This document shows positions 6,315 to 13,461 of a stretch of DNA of 15,347 nt, piece after piece. Position numbers and translations under genes: made by a program. The notes under the pieces are model-generated. The model saw only the letters and a list, made by a program, of their open reading frames with translations. It did no database searches and was not told where the DNA came from. Every line of letters begins with the position of its first letter. The stretch's first letter is position 1. The stretch spans positions 1 through 15,347 of the forward strand of contig DWUW01000177.1 of NCBI GenBank assembly GCA_019120525.1. The letters are read 5' to 3'. The DNA comes from Candidatus Eisenbergiella stercorigallinarum (lineage in GTDB: Bacteria; Bacillota; Clostridia; Lachnospirales; Lachnospiraceae).

Positions 6315-8309
6315 TCACAGCGGCGACGCTGAAACAATGGTCTTCCAGACGTTGCACGCGCAGAGCGTATGCTCTTCGCCCTCCTTCACAGGCCGGAAGG
6401 GAAGCCGCTCCTCCTCCAGCTCCGGAAGGTGTTCCTCTTTCCCGTCCGCGAACGCTTCCACACGTTTCTTCACGCTCTCCAGCCGTGCCAGCAGGCCGCC
6501 TACGCGGATATCGAACACCTCAAAACCAAAAATACGGCTTTCTTCCTTCCAGAGCGCTTCCCTTTCGTCCCGGTAAGCCCGGATCTTCTCCATGGCGAGA
6601 GGGATCTCTTCTTCCGCCAGCCTGCGCAGCCCCGCCATATCTCTCTTTTCATATGCCTCCCGCAGCGCTTCTCCCAGGGGAGCCTTTACGGAAAGGGCAT
6701 CTGCCAGACGGACATAAAGGGAAAGGACCCTGCGGGCGTAATCCCCGCTTTCCTGCCGCAAAAGCCGGAATTTTCCGTGGGCATCCGCGCCGCTTACGGC
6801 GTCCGTCCGGCCTGAGAGCTCCTTAAGCAGCCTGTCCTTCAGGCTCCCATAATAGGCTCCCGTATCCCAGTTACCGATCTGTCCGTCAAACAGGCCGATC
6901 AGGGCATCCTGATAAAGCAGGTACTTGGAAGGATTGTCATAAAACGCGCTGCCCTTCGGTCTGTCGAATTCTCCCAGCAGTTCAAATCCCTCCCAGGAGG
7001 CGCCCGTCAGGAATTCAAACTCCTCCTTCAGGGCTTCTTCCGATACCTCTTCGGAAAAGCCGTGTTCCGCGAAACGGACGATAGACGTAAGCCCTGCCCC
7101 CATGGGCGTTTCCGCGCCGTCATCCTGCCACATGGTGCAGACCGCCTCCCGGACCCCGGCTTTTTTCACGGCGCGCATGGCAGCCTCCGTGGTATCCTTC
7201 GCGCCCTTCAGGTTGGGAGACAGGCCGTTCCACACCCAGCCGCCGCCGGCGAAGATGACCTGATCGGAAAGCTGTCTGTGCATGCGCAGATACTGTCTGT
7301 AAAAGTCCTCATCCGTATGGTAATAATCCCAGTAAACCAGCGTCACATCCGCCGGAGGCTTTACCGCTCCGGAAAGGTCGCTGTCCAATGGGATATCATA
7401 GTACTCGTTATCCTTTGAATTCATCCGCAGATACATATCGCTCCAGATCATGGGCTCCAGTCCCAGGCGGCGGCAGATATCCGCCACCCGCTCCAGATGG
7501 CCCGCCATGATCTCCGACTTGGGATGATAACCATTTTTATGCAGATAATTTCCCAGTCCCAGGGACCATGCCTCGTCCATTCCCAAATGCACCCGTTTGG
7601 TCAAAAAAGGCTCCGTCGCCCTGCGGATGCAGGCCTCCAGGAAGCAGTATACCTCTTCCTCTCCCACCATCAGGATGTCGTCCGTATCCTGCATGCCTCT
7701 CATGGCTTCCCAGCGCAGCGCGTTCTTCAGATGGGCCAGGGCCTGGATGCAGGGGATCATCTCAATCCCGAAGCTGTACGCATATTCGGAAAGCTCCCTT
7801 AGCTCAGCCGCGCTGTAGCGTCCGCGGTATGCGCCGAAGTACGGGTATTCCGGCACTTCATAGGTATCCTCCGTATAGAGCATGAGCGTGTTCATGCCGA
7901 GCGAGGCTTCCAGCCGGATGTACCACCGGATCCGGTCCGGGGTAAGGACGCTGTTGCGGGAACAGTCCAGCATGATGCCGTTCCTGTCCAGCCAGACCTT
8001 CTCCTGCGTCTGAAAGCTTTCCCCTGTCCCGCGCTTTTCCAGCTCCCGCACCAGCCGCATCAGGGCGCGCAGAAGGAACGCCCTGCCGCAGGCGGAAAGG
8101 ACGGCTTTGCCCGCCCCATCGGCGCCGCATGCGGCCGTATATGTCACACAGATCCTTTTTTCCTGTGTCTGTCCGGCACAGATATCCACGCACGGTTCCC
8201 CGTGTCCGCAGCTGCCTGCGTCTTCGCACAGCCCATATCCCCTCTCCTTCAGCAGCTCTCCGGCTGCCTGTCCGAATCCTTCCGGTACATTTTTCAGTCT
8301 GAAATTCAT
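6315..8309 (-). CDS. Cytoplasmic GH20 beta-N-acetylhexosaminidase
   Basis: 664 residues. The predicted activity is removal of terminal beta-linked GlcNAc or GalNAc with retention through the substrate's acetamido group. The catalytic pair of family 20 is visible as Asp245-Glu246 in VHLGMDEAWSLGLG. Other barrel elements are GIMLDCSRNSVLTPDRIRWY (111-130), LGMNTLMLYTEDTYEVPEYPYFG (137-159), IPCIQALAHLKN (185-196), MIWSDMYLRM and MWQDDGAET. This is the compact clade typified by streptococcal GcnA and human hexosaminidase D, not the large secreted clade. No signal peptide, sortase motif or carbohydrate module is visible, so it should act on imported or recycled oligosaccharides. The C-terminal 200 residues are helical and Arg/Glu-rich. 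The ribosome site is AAAGGGG, ten bases before ATG. Confidence 0.9.
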   Translation of the reverse strand: MNFRLKNVPEGFGQAAGELLKERGYGLCEDAGSCGHGEPCVDICAGQTQEKRICVTYTAACGADGAGKAVLSACGRAFLLRALMRLVRELEKRGTGESFQTQEKVWLDRNGIMLDCSRNSVLTPDRIRWYIRLEASLGMNTLMLYTEDTYEVPEYPYFGAYRGRYSAAELRELSEYAYSFGIEMIPCIQALAHLKNALRWEAMRGMQDTDDILMVGEEEVYCFLEACIRRATEPFLTKRVHLGMDEAWSLGLGNYLHKNGYHPKSEIMAGHLERVADICRRLGLEPMIWSDMYLRMNSKDNEYYDIPLDSDLSGAVKPPADVTLVYWDYYHTDEDFYRQYLRMHRQLSDQVIFAGGGWVWNGLSPNLKGAKDTTEAAMRAVKKAGVREAVCTMWQDDGAETPMGAGLTSIVRFAEHGFSEEVSEEALKEEFEFLTGASWEGFELLGEFDRPKGSAFYDNPSKYLLYQDALIGLFDGQIGNWDTGAYYGSLKDRLLKELSGRTDAVSGADAHGKFRLLRQESGDYARRVLSLYVRLADALSVKAPLGEALREAYEKRDMAGLRRLAEEEIPLAMEKIRAYRDEREALWKEESRIFGFEVFDIRVGGLLARLESVKKRVEAFADGKEEHLPELEEERLPFRPVKEGEEHTLCACNVWKTIVSASPL

Positions 8310-8343
8310 GTCAGTATATCCCCTTTCTTATCCTTTTCGTATC

Positions 8344-8874
8344 TCACACCCTCATCTGCGGTTCCGGATCCTTTCTGTCCCGGGCCTCCTCCCGCGCCAG
8401 GATCCCAGGACCTGTCCGCAGCCTTTCCTCCCGCGCGTCTTTCACGCCTTCTCCGGCCGGCTGGATACGGATATCGATCCGGCAGTCCGCCAGATATTCA
8501 TAATTCACCTCAAGGGTATATTCCACCTGCAGGCGTATTTCCTCCGCGCCCTCCGTGAAGCTTACCCTCCGGGTATCCATGCCGATCAGAAGGCTTCCAT
8601 AGGGAGTATGATAATTGGTGATATTCTTCCTGTGCTCCTCAAACGCCATATAGACGTTTACCATCCCCCGCTTCATCAGATTCATCTCCTGTTCCCTGAA
8701 TCGGATGACGTTTCGCACGGGTTCCTTCTCCCCTTCCATCACTTCATCATAAATGATATAATGGGTGCCGTTCTTTTTATAATACTGCCCCCACTGTACG
8801 GTTTCGATCTCTTCACTGTCCGGGCCCTGATCAAACTGAAGCCCGCGTATGGTAAGCATTACTTCTTTTGTCAT
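8344..8874 (-). CDS. DUF1934 family protein (YwiB-like beta-barrel)
   Basis: 176 residues. The first 140 or so resemble the DUF1934 family of small calycin-like barrels: TKEVMLTIRGLQ, then WGQYYKKNGTHYIIYDE, VRNVIRFREQEMNLMKRG, then YGSLLIGMDTRRV and LQVEYTLEVN. The last 35 residues are charged (Arg, Glu, Asp) and extend beyond the typical domain. The function of the family is not established. A frame starting at 8937 is possible, but the ATG at 8874 sits directly before the conserved sequence and has GGAGAG nine bases upstream. It sits between murI (19 bases upstream) and the hexosaminidase gene (34 bases downstream), so all three are probably co-transcribed. Confidence 0.8.
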   Translation of the reverse strand: MTKEVMLTIRGLQFDQGPDSEEIETVQWGQYYKKNGTHYIIYDEVMEGEKEPVRNVIRFREQEMNLMKRGMVNVYMAFEEHRKNITNYHTPYGSLLIGMDTRRVSFTEGAEEIRLQVEYTLEVNYEYLADCRIDIRIQPAGEGVKDAREERLRTGPGILAREEARDRKDPEPQMRV

Positions 8875-8893
8875 TGCCTTTCTCTCTCCATCG

Positions 8894-9724
8894 TCAGTAT
8901 TCCTCGATGGGAATGGTCTTCGCCGAAAGGATCCCATACTTAATGATGGAATTGGCGAAGCGCTTGAACTTTTCGGCCGCGTCGCTCACATAAAAACGGT
9001 ATCTGTTCTCTCCCAGCGCCGGCGGATTCGGGCTGAGCAGGTTATGTTCGCAAAGCAGGGTCCTGAGCTCCACTGCCGTTTCATAAGCGGGATTGACCAG
9101 CGTCACGCCCTCTCCCATGATCCTTCCCACCGTTTTCCGGATCAGGGGATAGTGGGTACAGCCCAGGATCAGGGTATCGATCCCGATATCGATCAGTTCC
9201 GAAAGGTAACGGGAAGCGATCTCATCCGTCACGGGATCCTCCCACAGCCCCTCCTCCACCAGGGGCACGAACAACGGGCAGGCCTTGCCTGTCACCTGCA
9301 CATCGGGCCTGAGCTGATGGATGTAACTGGAATAGATCCCGCTCCCGATGGTCCCTTCCGTACCGATCACGCCCACCCGTCCGTTCTTCGTTGTTTCCAC
9401 AGCCGTCTTTGCCCCCGGCTTCACCACGCCGATGATGGGAATATCGATTTCCTTCTCCAGCGCATCCATGGCATAGGCGCTTGCGGTATTGCAGGCCACA
9501 ACGATGGCCTTCACCTGCTGCGTCTGCAAAAAACGCACGATCTGTTCCGAAAAACGGGTTACCGTCTCCCGGGATTTGCTTCCATAAGGTACCCGGGCCG
9601 TATCCCCGAAATATACGATCTTTTCATTGGGTATCTGACGCATGATCTCACGGGCCACGGTCAGCCCGCCGACGCCCGAATCAAAAACCCCGACGGGCCT
9701 CTCCCTGTATTCCAGTTCTTCCAC
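8894..9724 (-). CDS. murI: Glutamate racemase
   Basis: 276 residues, normal for the family. MurI interconverts L- and D-glutamate and supplies D-Glu for peptidoglycan. GVFDSGVGGLTV (12-23) contains the general acid/base-supporting Asp15. GDTARVPYGSKS is at 40-51. The two catalytic cysteines are Cys78 in ACNTASAYAM and Cys189 in LGCTHYPLI. A longer open frame begins at 9886, but its first 54 codons are low-complexity and precede the conserved start. The GTG at 9722-9724 has GGGAGG nine bases upstream and gives the expected short lead-in MEELEYRERPVGV. A DUF1934 gene follows after 19 bases. Confidence 0.95.
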   Translation of the reverse strand: MEELEYRERPVGVFDSGVGGLTVAREIMRQIPNEKIVYFGDTARVPYGSKSRETVTRFSEQIVRFLQTQQVKAIVVACNTASAYAMDALEKEIDIPIIGVVKPGAKTAVETTKNGRVGVIGTEGTIGSGIYSSYIHQLRPDVQVTGKACPLFVPLVEEGLWEDPVTDEIASRYLSELIDIGIDTLILGCTHYPLIRKTVGRIMGEGVTLVNPAYETAVELRTLLCEHNLLSPNPPALGENRYRFYVSDAAEKFKRFANSIIKYGILSAKTIPIEEY

Positions 9725-10013
9725 GATTCTCTTCCTCCCTGCCGTCTTCCGCTTCTGTGGGATTTTCGGCAGGCTCTCCGGCTCTGCCGCGCTCTCCCGT
9801 TCCTGAAAAGCTGAATGCGATCCGCAGCCTGCCCTCCGGGGCCTCCAGGAGCTTTTCATAGTCCTTTGCTTCCATCTCGTTTCCATCCTCCCTCTGGCAT
9901 ACGCCTTCCGGAAATGAAAGTTCCGGATAGCATATGCTCCACAGGCAGAATGTCAGAAGGGCTGCCGCCGCCAGCCTTCCCACAGATCCAATCGGCCGTC
10001 CGTCTTTACGCAT
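9681..10013 (-). CDS. Hypothetical small protein with one N-terminal membrane segment
   Basis: 110 residues; I do not recognise the family. The N-terminus MRKDGRPIGSVGR is basic and followed by a hydrophobic stretch, LAAAALLTFCLWSICY (about 14-29). This could be a signal peptide or a single transmembrane anchor. The rest is charged and rich in Gly, Glu and Arg, with low complexity at the end. The start is supported by AAAAAAGGAGAGTGAGACC before ATG, although that site is paired in a hairpin. The frame overlaps the first 44 bases of murI in another register, which would couple the two genes. It could also be a degenerate or over-long frame: the last 35 residues look like unselected GC-rich sequence. 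Coding status is moderately uncertain. Confidence 0.5.
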   Translation of the reverse strand: MRKDGRPIGSVGRLAAAALLTFCLWSICYPELSFPEGVCQREDGNEMEAKDYEKLLEAPEGRLRIAFSFSGTGERGRAGEPAENPTEAEDGREEENRGRTGIQGEARRGF

Positions 10014-10021
10014 ATGGTCTC

Positions 10022-10043
10022 ACTCTCCTTTTTTATGGAGAGT
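10022..10043 (-). promoter_or_regulatory. Stem-loop covering the ribosome site of the ORF at 10013
   Basis: On the minus strand ACTCTCC is followed by an 8-base AT loop and then GGAGAGT, giving a perfect 7-bp stem. The second arm is the ribosome site of the ATG at 10013. No U-run follows, so it is not a classical terminator. An influence on translation is inferred. Confidence 0.45.
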
Positions 10044-10061
10044 ATTGACCGTCCGGGAAGG

Positions 10062-10070
10062 TTTATACCA
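10062..10070 (-). promoter_or_regulatory. Possible extended -10 element before the small membrane ORF and murI
   Basis: The minus strand reads TGGTATAAA, an extended -10 (TGnTATAAA), about 50 bases before the ATG at 10013 and about 57 bases after the GntR stop. No convincing -35 lies 16-18 bases upstream. It would supply a promoter for the group that starts with the small ORF and murI. The call rests on this element alone. Confidence 0.35.
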
Positions 10071-10126
10071 CAGCACGGACCGGTTCCTGTCTTCCGGACA
10101 GATTGTTCCTTTTCCCGGAAACGGAT

Positions 10127-10807
10127 TCAGCGGTTTTCCCGCTTTTTCTCCTGGAGCCGGATCAGGATGGATTGTTCCTGATTATAAATGTGCATGCGGA
10201 TGGCTTTCGCCCCTGCCTCCCGGTCCCTGTCGCGAATACAGCGGTATATGCCCTCATGCTCCTCGATCAGCCTGCCGTGCTGGCTGACATCCTTGATGTA
10301 TTCCAGCCGGTAACGGTACATCTGCTGGGAAAGGTTTCCCACCATCTGGATCAGCCTTTCATTGCCGCTGGCGCGGACGATGATATCATGCAGCGCCACA
10401 TCCGCCTGGGCGATACGCACCGCGTCCTGGGTGCGGGTCATCCTGGCGAAGGTATCGCAGGCCTTCCTCAGTTCCCGGATCTCTTCCTCCGTAATCCTTT
10501 CACAGGCCAGCTCCATGGCAAGGGCGTCCAGCGCCTGACGCACCTCCAGCACGTCCCGGAGCCCCTTTTCCGTGATCTGCGCCACCTCCGCTCCCCTTCT
10601 CGGGATCATGGTGACCAGGCCTTCCAGCTCCAGCATGCGGATGGCCTCCCGGATCGGCGTCCGGCTCACGCCCAGGCGATTGGCCAGATGGATCTCCATC
10701 AGACGCTCTCCCGGCTTCATTTCCCCCTTCAGAATGCTTTCCCGAAGCGTATTGAACACCACGTCCCGAAGAGGCAGATATTCATTTGCCCTGTCTTCCG
10801 TCTTCAT
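10127..10807 (-). CDS. GntR-family regulator, FCD subfamily
   Basis: 226 residues. The N-terminal winged helix-turn-helix (about 12-75) contains LRDVVFNTLRESILKGEMKPG and the recognition helix segment LGVSRTPIREAIRMLELEGLV. The C-terminal all-helical FCD domain (about 85-215) keeps the four expected metal or ligand residues: Asp136 and His140 (DVALHD), His184 (EEHEGIY) and His206 (MHIYNQ). Such proteins usually sense small carboxylates such as organic acids, amino acids or sugar acids; the effector is not predictable here. The start at 10807 has AAGGAGG four bases before ATG. An ATG at 10834 is in frame with a weaker site. The gene trails ispE closely and no terminator is visible between them. 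It may control its own promoter through the palindrome at 11784. Confidence 0.88.
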   Translation of the reverse strand: MKTEDRANEYLPLRDVVFNTLRESILKGEMKPGERLMEIHLANRLGVSRTPIREAIRMLELEGLVTMIPRRGAEVAQITEKGLRDVLEVRQALDALAMELACERITEEEIRELRKACDTFARMTRTQDAVRIAQADVALHDIIVRASGNERLIQMVGNLSQQMYRYRLEYIKDVSQHGRLIEEHEGIYRCIRDRDREAGAKAIRMHIYNQEQSILIRLQEKKRENR

Positions 10808-10846
10808 CCGTCCTCCTTCGTCCTTCCTTTTCATCTGTCCTGCCGG

Positions 10847-11731
10847 TCAGGCCTGCTCCACACAGGTCCTTTCCGCCAGCCCGGTGAGAAAGGTCTGGGC
10901 AGCCAGCCCGGTTTCCCGCAGCGCGTCCAGCGCCTTCTGTGCCCTCTGCCTGTCGTCAAAAAGCGCGAAGACCGTAGGCCCGCTCCCGCTCATCAGCGCG
11001 CCGTCCGCGCCGTTTTCCCTGAGGAAATCCCGGATCCGCGCGATCACGGGATATCGGGGGACCGTGACCGTTTCCAGCACATTGGAAAGGCGGGCCGCAA
11101 CGCCGGGATAATCTCCCTTTCGGATACATTCCGCCATGCCGTCGATGTCCGGATGCCCCGCCACCTCCTCCAGGTGCAGATTCTGATAAACCCACTTTGT
11201 GGAAACGTGGATCGGCGGCTTCGCCACCACCACATGGCAGGCGGGCGCCGGCGGAAGCGCCGTCAGGATCTCCCCGATCCCCTCGGAAAGAGCCGTCCCT
11301 CCCTGCAGGCAGTAGGGGACGTCCGCGCCGATCTTCACCGCGCGCTCCTTCAGCTGCGCGGCCGTCAGCCCCAGGCCAAACATCCGGTTCACCGCCGTGA
11401 GTGCCGCGGCGGCGTCCGTGCTCCCTCCCGCCATGCCAGCGGCGACGGGGATCCGCTTGTCCAGGCGGATCAACAGGCCTTCCCGGATCCCGAACTCCTC
11501 CTTCAGCAAAGCGGCAGCCCGGATGATGAGATTGTTTCCGTCCGTGGGAAGCCTTTTCATATTGCTTTCCAGCTGCAGCGTGTCTTCTTTTCTTTTTTCA
11601 AAGGTGAGTCTGTCATACAGCCCCACAGTCTGCATGATCATCCTCACCTCATGATAACCGTCCGGCCTGCGGCGTACCACATCCAGGCCGAGATTGATCT
11701 TTGCCATTGCCTTCAGCGTCAGTTTATCCAT
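10847..11731 (-). CDS. ispE: 4-diphosphocytidyl-2-C-methyl-D-erythritol kinase
   Basis: 294 residues. This GHMP-family kinase phosphorylates CDP-methylerythritol at the 2-hydroxyl, the fourth step of the methylerythritol phosphate route to isoprenoids, in the cytoplasm. The N-terminal AKINLGLDV places the catalytic-site lysine at 11 and is followed by RRPDGYHEV. The GHMP ATP loop PVAAGMAGGSTDAAA is at 95-109. GADVPYCL contains the likely catalytic Asp137, and the C-terminal SGSGPTVFAL is at 248-257. A longer frame begins at 11764, but that ATG has no ribosome site. The ATG at 11731 has GGGGAACAG directly upstream and gives the standard MDKLTLKAMAKINL start. A GntR gene follows after about 39 bases and probably shares the transcript. 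Confidence 0.95.
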   Translation of the reverse strand: MDKLTLKAMAKINLGLDVVRRRPDGYHEVRMIMQTVGLYDRLTFEKRKEDTLQLESNMKRLPTDGNNLIIRAAALLKEEFGIREGLLIRLDKRIPVAAGMAGGSTDAAAALTAVNRMFGLGLTAAQLKERAVKIGADVPYCLQGGTALSEGIGEILTALPPAPACHVVVAKPPIHVSTKWVYQNLHLEEVAGHPDIDGMAECIRKGDYPGVAARLSNVLETVTVPRYPVIARIRDFLRENGADGALMSGSGPTVFALFDDRQRAQKALDALRETGLAAQTFLTGLAERTCVEQA

Positions 11732-11783
11732 CTGTTCCCCATTCCTTCCCCTTCGTTTTCCCATAAGATATTTTCACGTATTT

Positions 11784-11791
11784 TGTATACA
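11784..11791 (-). promoter_or_regulatory. TGTATACA palindrome, candidate GntR operator
   Basis: A perfect 8-bp palindrome lies about 7-14 bases downstream of the predicted transcription start of ispE-gntR. Many GntR-family regulators bind short palindromes with a TATAC core. The gene pair behind this promoter encodes such a regulator, so autoregulation is a reasonable inference. An 8-bp palindrome in AT-rich DNA can occur by chance. Confidence 0.4.
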
Positions 11792-11804
11792 CTGATTGTT
11801 TTTG

Positions 11805-11833
11805 ATTATAAACAATTCCCGCCGTTCCGTCAA
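11805..11833 (-). promoter_or_regulatory. Near-consensus sigma-A promoter of ispE-gntR
   Basis: On the minus strand TTGACG (11828-11833) is followed after exactly 17 bases by a perfect TATAAT (11805-11810). Transcription should begin near 11798, giving a leader of about 65 bases before the ispE ATG at 11731. The -35 box lies a few bases after the stop of the SPOCS gene. It is embedded in a small inverted repeat, CCGTT-N5-AACGG (11822-11836). This is the best-matching promoter in the window and separates ispE from the upstream sporulation-type gene. Confidence 0.82.
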
Positions 11834-11837
11834 CGGT

Positions 11838-13397
11838 TCAGGATACGCCCTTAACGATCAGAAGCTTCTCCCCCGGCCTGACCTCATCTTCAGCCAGAGC
11901 GTTGATCTCCCGGATCCGTGAGATCGGAACATGGTACTTCTTCCCAATCTCCCACAGGCTGTCGTTCTCCCCGGCTATATAGGCTACGATCCCGGGAAGC
12001 GCCTCCAGCATTTCCGGGTCAGGCTCGGAAACCCGTATTTCCCGGATCATGGGTTCTTCATATGGGGCAAAGACAATTCCTGAAAAAACGACCGTCACCT
12101 TCACATCCGCTTCCTCCCCGTCCGCCATGACGACAGAAAGCTCGCTCACCGACGTTTCCAGACGCCAGGTATCGGTATCGCAAATACCTGGAATCTCCAG
12201 AATATAGCTGAAAGGGACCGTTCCCTCACAGCTGCTGAAGGGGAATTCCGTATCCTGGGAAGCATACAGGTTCTTCACCAGGGCCGCTCCCGTGACGCGA
12301 AGTCCCTCCTTTACAATGCGGACTTCCGCGAGCTGGACCGCGCAGGCGCTGTGACAGATCTGCTGCATCTTCGGCATGCCCTCCGCTACCCGGAAGCGGC
12401 CGCTCAGCCTTGCCCTTCCGGTATTTTTCATGCGCAGCTGCTTCAGCCTTGCCGTTCCCGTCACCACGTCGATCTCCTTCGTCACGCCGTATACGTCGGA
12501 AAGGATCTCGGTCTGCTCCTCTTCGTAGATCTTCATATCCAGGTCAAGTACCAGCTCCAGGCTGACCACGCGTTCCTCGCCATCGGCGTCCTCTTTCACC
12601 TCAATCTCCTTGTGGCCGACAGAGCAGGTGATATCACCTGTCATCTGTTCCCGCAGCCCCTGGCAGTCCAGCAGGCCGCTGAAGGGAAAGGCATGCTCAT
12701 ACCAGGAAGCCGGCCTCCCTTCCCCCTCGCCTTCATAGAGGAAAAAGATCCGTATCTGTCCCTGCACGGCGATCCTGCCTTCCATGAGCCTGAACTGCAC
12801 ATCCGCAAGCTCACAGGTCTCCCAGAGGATCTCGAAAATGTTGGGATGCCCCGTCGGGATAACGATTTCTTCCCGTACGCGGAAAATATCCTTTTTCCGT
12901 ATGACGAGCCCGGCCAGATCGATGACCTTCCGTTTCACCTCCACGGGCTCCTGACCGGTAAGCTCCACTGCCGCCTCCTCGTCATACAGCTCCTCCACAG
13001 AAAGGCCAAAACTGATCAGCGCCTGGACGCTCAGTTTCCGGGAATTGATGATCCCGACACTCAGATCCTCCAGTTCTTTTTTCACAACGACACCGTCCGT
13101 CGGCACAACACCTTCCATGTAAACCTGCTCCTCAAAAGGAAGGCTTCCTTCCATGCTGGAGGGTCTGCGCACATCGTCATCAGAAAGATAAAGTACGCAA
13201 AACCTCAGCTTCCCTTTTATATGGACATGATCCTGTGCCGCCCGCAGTTCCTCAATAACAATCTCTCCCTGCTCCTCAACAAGCTGATACACGTCCGGCC
13301 GCACGTCCGCGATGTTGATGTCGTCCTCCAGGGTCACCTGGGTCCCTGCCCTGCATTTCATACGGTCGATATGGATATTCTTCCTGATTAAGTCCAT
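11838..13397 (-). CDS. SPOCS (DUF3794) domain protein with C-terminal LysM
   Basis: 519 residues from the chosen start. The bulk consists of repeated beta-rich SPOCS/DUF3794 units, roughly residues 35-125, 165-265 and 320-430. They are recognisable by strings such as VYQLVEEQGEIVIEEL, HVHIKGKLRFCVLYLS and the later IAVQGQIRIFFLY. The last 50 or so residues form a LysM module (YIAGENDSLWEIGKKYHVP, then IREINAL and PGEKLLIVKG), which binds peptidoglycan-type glycans. No signal peptide is visible, as in forespore- or mother-cell-made coat proteins. The family occurs in sporulating Firmicutes and is linked to spore coat or cortex; the exact role here is inferred. An ATG five codons upstream (13412) lacks a ribosome site. 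The GGAGGG lies between the two ATGs with 7-base spacing, which decides for 13397. Confidence 0.85.
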   Translation of the reverse strand: MDLIRKNIHIDRMKCRAGTQVTLEDDINIADVRPDVYQLVEEQGEIVIEELRAAQDHVHIKGKLRFCVLYLSDDDVRRPSSMEGSLPFEEQVYMEGVVPTDGVVVKKELEDLSVGIINSRKLSVQALISFGLSVEELYDEEAAVELTGQEPVEVKRKVIDLAGLVIRKKDIFRVREEIVIPTGHPNIFEILWETCELADVQFRLMEGRIAVQGQIRIFFLYEGEGEGRPASWYEHAFPFSGLLDCQGLREQMTGDITCSVGHKEIEVKEDADGEERVVSLELVLDLDMKIYEEEQTEILSDVYGVTKEIDVVTGTARLKQLRMKNTGRARLSGRFRVAEGMPKMQQICHSACAVQLAEVRIVKEGLRVTGAALVKNLYASQDTEFPFSSCEGTVPFSYILEIPGICDTDTWRLETSVSELSVVMADGEEADVKVTVVFSGIVFAPYEEPMIREIRVSEPDPEMLEALPGIVAYIAGENDSLWEIGKKYHVPISRIREINALAEDEVRPGEKLLIVKGVS

Positions 13398-13399
13398 AA

Positions 13400-13450
13400 A
13401 AATTCCCTCCATGCGCTGCTTTGTACAGTCTATTCGCAGGGAGGGAATTT
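13400..13450 (-). promoter_or_regulatory. Long inverted repeat that buries the ribosome site of the SPOCS/LysM gene
   Basis: The arms 13435-13450 and 13400-13415 are complementary at 15 of 16 positions, with a 19-base loop between them. In the minus-strand RNA the first arm reads AAAUUCCCUCCCUGCG. The second is CGCAUGGAGGGAAUUU, followed at once by UUAUG, the start of the SPOCS gene. The GGAGGG ribosome site is therefore completely paired with CCCUCC, apart from one C-U mismatch lower in the stem. The second arm also ends in five U residues, so the same structure could act as a weak intrinsic terminator after pyrD. The pairing is seen directly; a regulatory role is inferred. Confidence 0.7.
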
Positions 13451-13461
13451 AGAACCACGTC

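Noticed and set aside
10103..11854. 583-codon plus-strand frame
   Set aside because: It is antisense to the GntR and ispE genes, which carry diagnostic motifs. The plus translation has none.
12351..13391. 346-codon plus-strand frame
   Set aside because: It lies opposite the SPOCS/LysM gene; the His/Leu-rich composition is a shadow of the real frame.
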